This document shows, in pieces, positions 1 through 4,997 of a stretch of DNA of 5,757 nucleotides. The notes under the pieces are model-generated. The model was not told where the DNA came from and did no database searches. It saw only the letters and a program-made list of their open reading frames with translations. The translations under genes were made by a program, and so were the position numbers. Source of the DNA: Flavobacteriales bacterium (lineage in GTDB: Bacteria > Bacteroidota > Bacteroidia > Flavobacteriales_D > Crocinitomicaceae); NCBI GenBank assembly GCA_947462695.1, contig CANHQC010000136.1, positions 1 to 5,757 on the forward strand. Direction: 5' to 3'. The stretch's first letter is position 1, and each line of letters begins with the position of its first letter.

Positions 1-163
1 CATCTTCACCGTAACCTGTGCTTGTGATAATGATTCCCTCCATTATGTCATCACGCAAGTTAATTAGGTACACATTGTAAAAGTGCTCGTTTTGCTCATT
101 CGTTTCTTTTACAACTGCAATGCCCACATTTTCTACTACAGGGCCTAATAATCCTTCTTTCAT
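1..163 (-). CDS. Conserved protein of unknown function, N-terminal 54 residues only (runs off left edge)
   Basis: The frame opens with ATG at 163 and stays open to the window edge, giving 54 residues that begin MKEGLLGPVVENVGIAVVKE and continue through NVYLINLRDD to IITSTGYGED. The composition is soluble, with no signal peptide or membrane segment. I recall similar short proteins with a 'WNVYLINL...GYGE' core in Flavobacteria, usually hypothetical and sometimes misnamed as a phenylalanyl-tRNA synthetase subunit; this is memory, not a search. The ATG shares four bases (ATGA) with the lipB stop codon and has no Shine-Dalgarno sequence, so translation is probably coupled to lipB and the gene is the third member of the isomerase-lipB operon. 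Function unknown; coding status fairly certain. Confidence 0.75.
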   Translation of the reverse strand, partial: MKEGLLGPVVENVGIAVVKETNEQNEHFYNVYLINLRDDIMEGIIITSTGYGED

Positions 164-870
164 TGTTCGTTGTTTTCGATTGAATAAGTGTATCCAAATT
201 GATCTGCAAGTTTAGCTTTGACTATGCGTTTTACATTTGCCAAGTCTTGCTCTTTACGCAATTCCTTTTGCATCGAGGTAACATCTTTATCGTCAATGCC
301 ACAAGGTACGATATGGTTAAAATACTGGAGATTTGTATTTACATTGAAACCTATCCCGTGCATCGTTACCCAACGGGAGCTCTTTACGCCCATGGCACAG
401 ATTTTTCGTGCGTTCGGTGTATCAGGTTCAACCCAAACGCCTGTAAGCCCGTCAGATCGTTCACCTTTGATTCCAAATTCAGCCAATGTTTGAATGATTG
501 CTTCCTCCAAAAAGCGCATGTACTTGTGAATATCTGTAAAAAATTGATCGAGGTCAAAAATAGGGTAAACCACCAGCTGACCAGGTCCGTGATAAGTAAT
601 GTCTCCTCCACGATTGATCTTGTAGAATGACGCATTGTGGTCACTCAATTCGTTATCGTCCAATAAAAGATGGTCTTGACTACCGCTTTTGCCTAATGTG
701 TAAACATGTGGGTGCTCACAGAAAATGATGTGATTCTTTATTCCATCTACTGTTTCACCATTCCTCAGCGCAATCTTTTGCTGAATGGCTTCGTTGAACA
801 ATTTTTCCTGAAAATCCCACGCCTGTTTATAGTCGACCAAACCAAGATCGATAAAATTTACTTCAGGCAT
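160..870 (-). CDS. lipB: Octanoyl-[acyl-carrier-protein]:protein N-octanoyltransferase LipB
   Basis: This cytoplasmic enzyme moves octanoyl from acyl carrier protein to the lipoyl-domain lysine of proteins such as pyruvate dehydrogenase E2 and GcvH, the first step of endogenous lipoate synthesis before LipA. The 236-residue protein shows the family signature RGGDITYHGPGQLVVYP at 87-103, TLGKSG at 58-63, ARKICAMGVK at 154-163, and HGIGFNVN followed by NHIVPCG at 171-191. K156 and C190 match the catalytic Lys135/Cys169 pair of E. coli LipB, with the same 34-residue spacing. The ATG at 870 lies 3 bases after the isomerase stop and leaves a normal N-terminus (NFIDLG, then DYKQAWDFQEKLF). The stop overlaps the next start. 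No lipA is visible here. The length is slightly above the E. coli enzyme and typical of Bacteroidota versions. Identification is very firm. Confidence 0.97.
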   Translation of the reverse strand: MPEVNFIDLGLVDYKQAWDFQEKLFNEAIQQKIALRNGETVDGIKNHIIFCEHPHVYTLGKSGSQDHLLLDDNELSDHNASFYKINRGGDITYHGPGQLVVYPIFDLDQFFTDIHKYMRFLEEAIIQTLAEFGIKGERSDGLTGVWVEPDTPNARKICAMGVKSSRWVTMHGIGFNVNTNLQYFNHIVPCGIDDKDVTSMQKELRKEQDLANVKRIVKAKLADQFGYTYSIENNEQ

Positions 871-873
871 TCA

Positions 874-1860
874 TTACTTAAATTTGGATAATTCGCCTTT
901 AAGGAAGTCAATAGATACAATTTCTACCGCGTCAACTTGTCGTAACTCGGAAAGGTACCATGATGCCCAATCAACCACATTAATCAGGTAAAAAGAACGC
1001 TCAATGAGTGAATCACCTTTCGCGATTACTTCAAACGATATTCCAGTCTTTTTCTCTATGATGGACTTTGTAATGGTATAACGCAATTTATTTCTTGGAT
1101 CCATGTCTTCTGTATATAGAAAAACAGGAGCAAATCGGTCGTCTCCACCACCCCAACCAACAAGTTCATTGTGGTTCATTTCTGGAATTACACTTGTCCA
1201 AGCTAAGTACTTTGAGTTTTCGTTGAACTGTTGTCTTGCACGAACGGCAACACCTTCATATTCTGGAGCAGAATAGATGATTCCTACTTTTTCAAATAGG
1301 AATTGAGCAAGTTGTTTACCAATGGTATGAATTTCTTGCTCATCATTAACCAACAGCCCTTGCGCTTTTTTCACTTCATTTAATCGTTCAGAAGAAATTA
1401 GACCGAGTTTAACGAAAATAGTAACGAGTTGAATAACCGAAAAGGCCAAAGCTGATCGCGGTGGATTTCCTCCAGGTACGATAATACAATCGTAATTGTT
1501 TTCCTGACAGAACGCAAGCAATTCTCCACCTGAGCTTACGCCGATTATATGTGCACCTCGCTCCTTTGCTTGACGAACAGCGTTCATTGTTTCTTCGGTG
1601 TTTCCAGAGTACGATGAGGCAATCACTAATGAGTTTGCCTTTACGTATGCAGGAAGATTGTAATCATTTAACTGTAAAACAGGAATGGTTAATTCGTGTT
1701 GAATCCACTGAGAAACTAACTTTCCACCGATTCCGGAACCACCCATACCACAAATGGTGATATTGTCGATGTTAGCAGTAATTTTTCTGATTTCTGATGC
1801 CGCTCCAATAGCAAGCGAGTCGATCATGTTAGTTGGAAAGTCGTGAATAAGTTGTTTCAT
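874..1860 (-). CDS. Bifunctional phosphoglucose/phosphomannose isomerase (SIS family)
   Basis: The enzyme interconverts glucose-6-phosphate and mannose-6-phosphate with fructose-6-phosphate in the cytosol, linking glycolysis to GDP-mannose supply. The 328-residue protein has two SIS halves. The N-terminal half carries GMGGSGIGG at 38-46, the phosphate-binding SSYSGNTEET at 82-91 and PRSALAF at 134-140. The C-terminal half carries NENSK at 213-217 and EMNHNE at 227-232. E214 and H230 are 16 residues apart, as are the catalytic Glu203 and His219 of the Pyrobaculum aerophilum PGI/PMI, which argues for this family rather than a GlmS- or KpsF-type SIS protein. A late lysine (K321, in LKGEL) may be the conserved C-terminal active-site lysine; I am less sure of that. 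It is the first gene of the operon and is followed 3 bases later by lipB. Dual specificity is inferred from the family. Confidence 0.9.
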   Translation of the reverse strand: MKQLIHDFPTNMIDSLAIGAASEIRKITANIDNITICGMGGSGIGGKLVSQWIQHELTIPVLQLNDYNLPAYVKANSLVIASSYSGNTEETMNAVRQAKERGAHIIGVSSGGELLAFCQENNYDCIIVPGGNPPRSALAFSVIQLVTIFVKLGLISSERLNEVKKAQGLLVNDEQEIHTIGKQLAQFLFEKVGIIYSAPEYEGVAVRARQQFNENSKYLAWTSVIPEMNHNELVGWGGGDDRFAPVFLYTEDMDPRNKLRYTITKSIIEKKTGISFEVIAKGDSLIERSFYLINVVDWASWYLSELRQVDAVEIVSIDFLKGELSKFK

Positions 1861-1881
1861 ACGATTTAAGATTTAACGGTG

Positions 1882-1889
1882 TAAAGATA
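1882..1889 (-). promoter_or_regulatory. Candidate -7 promoter element for the isomerase-lipB operon
   Basis: On the minus strand these bases read TATCTTTA, one mismatch from the Bacteroidota -7 consensus TAnnTTTG. The element ends 21 bases before the isomerase ATG, which would give a short leader of roughly 15-18 bases. No TTTG sits at the expected -33 spacing; the nearest upstream TTTG (1905-1902 on this strand) is only 12 bases away. It is therefore a half-supported promoter. Confidence 0.35.
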
Positions 1890-1898
1890 ATCAACTCT

Positions 1899-1917
1899 TT
1901 ACAAATGGAGTTTGTAA
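1899..1917. repeat. Perfect inverted repeat in the divergent intergenic region (possible operator)
   Basis: TTACAAA at 1899-1905 and TTTGTAA at 1911-1917 are exact reverse complements around the 5-base spacer TGGAG. The repeat sits near the centre of the 84-base gap (1861-1944) between the isomerase operon and the divergently transcribed thioesterase, a place where a dimeric regulator could affect both. A T-run follows it on the plus strand, but no plus-strand gene ends here, so a terminator reading is unlikely. Operator function is inferred from symmetry and position only; in AT-rich DNA a 7-base arm can occur by chance. Confidence 0.45.
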
Positions 1918-1944
1918 TTTTTTAACCATTTTACCCGCCGAAAT

Positions 1945-2487
1945 ATGACTAGTTTTGCAATAAAACACGGTATGAAAGCGGTAAAAGCATCTGAGACATT
2001 AGCGATTACAACGAAAATCGTTTTGCCCAACGATACGAATACATTGGGGAATTTATTTGGAGGTCAATTGCTTGCCTGGATGGATCTCATCGCAAGTGTT
2101 TCTGCACATCGACATTCTAAAAGAGTCGTTGTAACAGCTTCTGTAAACCATGTGTCGTTTCAAAAGCCCATTAGTCATGCTTCAATTGTTACATTAGAAG
2201 CCAAAGTCTCAAGGGCATTTAATTCTTCAATGGAGATTTTTGTGGATGTTTTTGAGGAGAACCAAGTGACCGGTGAACGGGTGAAGTGCAATGAGGCGAT
2301 TTATACATTTGTGGCTGTTGATCAAAATGGGGCACCAATTCAAGTACCGGAGTTAATTCCAGAAACAGAAGAGGAAAAAGAACGTTTCGATGGAGCGCTG
2401 CGTAGAAAACAATTGAGTTTGATTCTGGCTGGTAAAATGAAGCCTTCCGAAGCAACGGAACTTCGACGTCTTTTTATGGAGGAATAG
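1945..2487 (+). CDS. Hotdog-fold acyl-CoA thioesterase (YciA/ACOT-like)
   Basis: The enzyme hydrolyses acyl-CoA to free fatty acid and CoA in the cytoplasm. The 180-residue protein has one hotdog domain with the family signature LPNDTNTLGNLFGGQLLAWMD at 27-47. N32 and D47 are the likely active-site polar residues by analogy with YciA and ACOT7. TASVNHVSFQKPI at 64-76 is the typical next strand. The C-terminal tail at about 140-180 (PETEEEKERF, then ALRRKQ and LAGKMKPSEA) is a charged extension I recognise from bacterial members. Acyl-chain preference cannot be read from sequence. The ATG at 1945 gives 26 residues before the signature; the in-frame ATG at 1972 (codon 10) gives 17, nearer the usual family start, and a promoter-like element lies between them, so 1972 may be the true start. 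It is a single-gene unit, divergent from the isomerase operon and convergent with the GT9 gene. Confidence 0.92.
   Translation: MTSFAIKHGMKAVKASETLAITTKIVLPNDTNTLGNLFGGQLLAWMDLIASVSAHRHSKRVVVTASVNHVSFQKPISHASIVTLEAKVSRAFNSSMEIFVDVFEENQVTGERVKCNEAIYTFVAVDQNGAPIQVPELIPETEEEKERFDGALRRKQLSLILAGKMKPSEATELRRLFMEE
1950..1957 (+). promoter_or_regulatory. Candidate -7 promoter element overlapping the thioesterase start
   Basis: TAGTTTTG is an exact match to the Bacteroidota -7 consensus TAnnTTTG. It lies inside codons 2-5 if the thioesterase starts at 1945, and 14 bases before the in-frame ATG at 1972. The region near the expected -33 position (about 1927-1932) is T-rich but lacks a clean TTTG. If real, transcription would begin near 1961-1964 and translation would have to start at 1972 with a very short leader. 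It could be a chance match in coding sequence. Confidence 0.35.
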
Positions 2488-2502
2488 TCTTAGTCTCTAT
2501 TC
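2482..2502. terminator. Weak hairpin at the convergent gene ends
   Basis: GAATAG at 2482-2487 and CTATTC at 2497-2502 form a perfect 6-base stem around a 9-base loop. The loop holds the 2-base gap between the thioesterase stop (2485-2487, plus) and the GT9 stop (2490-2492, minus). The stem is AT-rich and no U-tract follows on either strand, so it is a poor intrinsic terminator. It is listed only because the two genes meet here and some bidirectional end signal is expected. Confidence 0.2.
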
Positions 2503-3473
2503 ACATCCTCAATGATTGCCGGAATATCTTGTTGATTCATGCAATTAAAATGTCCTTTTGGGCAAGATGCGTACCCTATTTTTGAACACGGTCGACAGGC
2601 TAAGTTGTTTACTTGGTGTTTCGTCCACTGATTATTTCTATTCGGCGTATACGGGTACATACCCAACGATGGAACGGTATTCCCCCAAACAGTTACTATG
2701 CGTATTCCAAAACAAGCAGCAATGTGCATCATTCCTGTGTCATTTGTTAAGAGCACCATCGATTGCTTAACAATGGAAGCAGATTGGAGCAGGGTATAGT
2801 TGCCGCATGAATTAATGACAGGTTTATTTGCACATGCGTGAACGAGTTGCTCACCTTTCGCTTTATCCATTGGTCCACCAACCAACACGATTGGATGATT
2901 TGTTTCTTGAATTACACGGATTAATTGATCTAACGGTAATTGTTTTGTTGCGTATTGGGCTCCGATAGCGATGGTGATAAACGTTCCAGGTTGGCATCCG
3001 AAATCGGTTATCGTATCTACTTCATTTGAAGGCATAATGAAAAGTTCACCGGGCTGGTGATCAGGAAAAACACCCAGAGGTTTAACCGCATCGAAATACC
3101 TGTCCACTACATGCACTTCGGGAAGTTGATTGATCTTAAATCGAACAAGTAACCATTTTTGCCAGTTAAGTTTTGGAAAGGCAAATGTTTTAACGCCTAA
3201 TGAAAGTCGCAAACGAAGTGTGCGGATGTTGTGATGTAAGTCAATGAAGTAGTCGAATTTTTCTTTTTTTAATACGCTAACTACCTCGTTTATGGAACGG
3301 TCAATGGTGTGAATGTGATTGATGAATGGATTAATGACAAGCAAGTCCTTCATATTCTTTTTGGTCAGGTAGTGCAGTTCCGCATCGGGGTACTTTTGTT
3401 TTATGCACCTGATGACAGGCGTAGTCAATACGACATCTCCAATTGAACTGAAACGGACGACAAGAATCTTCAC
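2490..3473 (-). CDS. Glycosyltransferase family 9 protein (heptosyltransferase-like)
   Basis: It probably transfers a heptose or other sugar from a nucleotide donor to a lipooligosaccharide or related envelope glycan at the cytoplasmic face of the inner membrane. The 327-residue GT-B protein has the N-terminal acceptor-side motif RFSSIGDVVLTTPV at 7-20, FIDLHHNIRT at 76-85, IAIGAQYATKQLP at 168-180, VGGPMDKAKG at 198-207, and the donor-side motif TNDTGMMHIAACFG at 243-256 (SDTGxMHxA in most relatives). A Cys/His-rich stretch follows, with C293, C296, C304, H308 and C311. No signal peptide or membrane segment is present. The start is GTG at 3473: the glycine-rich start motif lies only six residues in, and no ATG is close. 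It sits 24 bases after the GT22-like gene and is last in the operon. The sugar is not predictable, since family members annotated as ADP-heptose transferases are often untested. Confidence 0.92.
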   Translation of the reverse strand: MKILVVRFSSIGDVVLTTPVIRCIKQKYPDAELHYLTKKNMKDLLVINPFINHIHTIDRSINEVVSVLKKEKFDYFIDLHHNIRTLRLRLSLGVKTFAFPKLNWQKWLLVRFKINQLPEVHVVDRYFDAVKPLGVFPDHQPGELFIMPSNEVDTITDFGCQPGTFITIAIGAQYATKQLPLDQLIRVIQETNHPIVLVGGPMDKAKGEQLVHACANKPVINSCGNYTLLQSASIVKQSMVLLTNDTGMMHIAACFGIRIVTVWGNTVPSLGMYPYTPNRNNQWTKHQVNNLACRPCSKIGYASCPKGHFNCMNQQDIPAIIEDVNRD

Positions 3474-3478
3474 GAATT

Positions 3479-3486
3479 CAAAGGTA
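3479..3486 (-). promoter_or_regulatory. Candidate internal promoter (-7 element) just before the GT9 gene
   Basis: On the minus strand these bases read TACCTTTG, an exact match to TAnnTTTG, lying in the 24-base gap between the mannosyltransferase stop and the GTG start at 3473. A TGTG at 3510-3507 is a loose match to the -33 TTTG at about the right distance. Transcription would start within a few bases of the GTG, giving a leaderless or nearly leaderless message. It could let the GT9 gene be expressed apart from the upstream genes. Confidence 0.35.
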
Positions 3487-3497
3487 ATGATATGTGC

Positions 3498-4997
3498 TTA
3501 TTCTGACACATTCGTTTTCCAGACTTCAATGTACTCATTCGCATTGCGTGGATTGAGATCGCGTAAAAGTCCATCAATTAAACTGGGGTGACATTTTTTG
3601 TGCAAACGCATACTCGGATAAATAGCCTGATACATGCTGATTCGGCTGGATAGTTTTTCGTCTCCAAAGAAAAAGATGTAATCAAATTCCAATTCTGGGT
3701 TTACTCTCAGGTCAGCAGTTGAATCTGTTCGCTCTGTAAACACACAGTTCCAGCTTTTGGCGTAAAACTTCGGCATCATCGACACGCGTCCTTCGCTTGA
3801 GCCTTCTAAGAGGATTCGTTCATCTTTTATGTTGTCGTCGTAAAGCGCATACATGGCTTCTACTCTTGATTTTTTGGAATACATCGTTGTTGAAAAAAGC
3901 AGAAAAAAGGTATTGAATACCCAGAAAATGGTCCAGCTTAATCTTTTCAGTCTACCTTGCCAAAATGCGGCCTTCAATTGGGAATAGCCTAGTATGCCTA
4001 AAATAAGAAAGAAGGGAAGAACGGAAAGTATAAAGCGTTCTTGCCGATTTGGATAGATCGTATGAAATAAAATGAAAACCAAGGTCGGTACAAATAGCAC
4101 GGTAAATTTTCGGGCAGTGGCGAAAAAACCAATGCCAAACAGAATACCAAGCGGAACGAAAAGTACACCCATCAAAACAAGGAAATACATCAAGTAGTTT
4201 TGGTTCGGCAAGTATTCGGTGCCTTCGGTCATATTGTAGGAAATATAGCTGATCAACTCAGCAAACGGATAACCCCAAATACTCCAGTCGACCAGTCCTT
4301 GAGTTATTATAAACATCAAAATTACCCCAGCTGAGAACGAGAAAAACAGTGCGAATGATTGGCGAAAAAAGTAAACGGCGGCCATTCCAATTGCAAAAAC
4401 ACCGATTTGGTAACGAAAGGATACAGCCATTCCTATGAGGAGTCCGGCATAAAAAAACGACCTGGAACTTTCTCGTGAAATGACTATCCACATCCCCCAC
4501 ATTAGAAAAGGTAAGGCAGCAACTTCCACCAAATTTCGCACGGATACAAAAGGTAAAATCCATAACAATGCCAAAAGCCATCCTACTTTTTTCGCGTTTT
4601 CAACAGAAGAAATATGCTCCGTAATGCGAATTCCAAACCAGACGACTAAAAGTGAAGCAAGCGCATGTATCAAGCGATTAATAGCCATTAAAATCAGTGG
4701 ATGGACAATCCCTAACCACTTCATTGCGCTGAAATAGATAAAATTCAACCCAACATAGGTGAAGCTATGACCTTCCGGTTTCCCTCTGTTTCCCTCTGTC
4801 CAAGGCAACCATTTATTGTAGTCGTAACCATCTACCCATGAAGCAGATGATTCAATGATTAGAAAGTGGTCATCGTGCATACCGTATCCAGGTGAAAAAA
4901 ACACGGCAATGAGTCGGACAAGCAGCGCTGCCAACATAATCCAGCCATATTTGGCTGATTTTAGGGGTAATAATCGGTTACCTTGCACTGTATTCAT
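3498..4997 (-). CDS. Polytopic GT-C glycosyltransferase, GT22/Alg9-like mannosyltransferase
   Basis: This is an integral membrane glycosyltransferase, probably using a lipid-phosphate sugar donor at the outer face of the inner membrane. The 499-residue protein (from ATG 4997) has about ten hydrophobic segments between residues 19 and 371, then a soluble C-terminal domain at about 372-499. The first loop carries HDDH at 41-44 with E49, in the place of the acidic HPDE-type motif of GT22 enzymes. Other GT22-like features are INRLIHAL near 106-113, RNLVEVAALPFLMWG near 154-168, SFRYQ at 193-197 and HTIYPNRQERFILSVLPF at 312-329 (compare the H-KEERF motif of Alg9/PIG-B). Mannose specificity is a family inference. 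An in-frame TTG at 5000 is also possible, but the ATG is preferred. The start lies inside the end of the sulfatase gene (20-base overlap), so the two are probably coupled. A 10-base tandem repeat lies in codons about 67-74. Confidence 0.85.
   Translation of the reverse strand: MNTVQGNRLLPLKSAKYGWIMLAALLVRLIAVFFSPGYGMHDDHFLIIESSASWVDGYDYNKWLPWTEGNRGKPEGHSFTYVGLNFIYFSAMKWLGIVHPLILMAINRLIHALASLLVVWFGIRITEHISSVENAKKVGWLLALLWILPFVSVRNLVEVAALPFLMWGMWIVISRESSRSFFYAGLLIGMAVSFRYQIGVFAIGMAAVYFFRQSFALFFSFSAGVILMFIITQGLVDWSIWGYPFAELISYISYNMTEGTEYLPNQNYLMYFLVLMGVLFVPLGILFGIGFFATARKFTVLFVPTLVFILFHTIYPNRQERFILSVLPFFLILGILGYSQLKAAFWQGRLKRLSWTIFWVFNTFFLLFSTTMYSKKSRVEAMYALYDDNIKDERILLEGSSEGRVSMMPKFYAKSWNCVFTERTDSTADLRVNPELEFDYIFFFGDEKLSSRISMYQAIYPSMRLHKKCHPSLIDGLLRDLNPRNANEYIEVWKTNVSE
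4778..4799. repeat. Tandem 10-base direct repeat within the GT22-like gene
   Basis: The 10-base unit GTTTCCCTCT occurs twice head to tail (4778-4787 and 4788-4797), and the match continues for two more bases. On the coding strand it lies in the stretch encoding TEGNRGKP, in the first extracytoplasmic loop. The period is not a multiple of three, so gain or loss of a unit would shift the frame. With only 2.2 copies it may be accidental. Confidence 0.8.

Noticed and set aside
199..630. Open frame of 143 codons on the plus strand opposite lipB
   Set aside because: It is antisense to a gene with full catalytic motifs, and its cysteine-rich product looks like no protein family; it is a shadow frame.
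1899..1923. Hairpin followed by a T-run resembling an intrinsic terminator on the plus strand
   Set aside because: No plus-strand gene ends upstream of it, the stem is AT-rich, and both flanking genes start nearby; an operator or chance palindrome fits better.
4258..4581. Minus-strand frame of 107 codons inside the GT22-like gene
   Set aside because: It lies in another frame of a clearly coding membrane-protein gene and shows no recognisable motif; it is a shadow.
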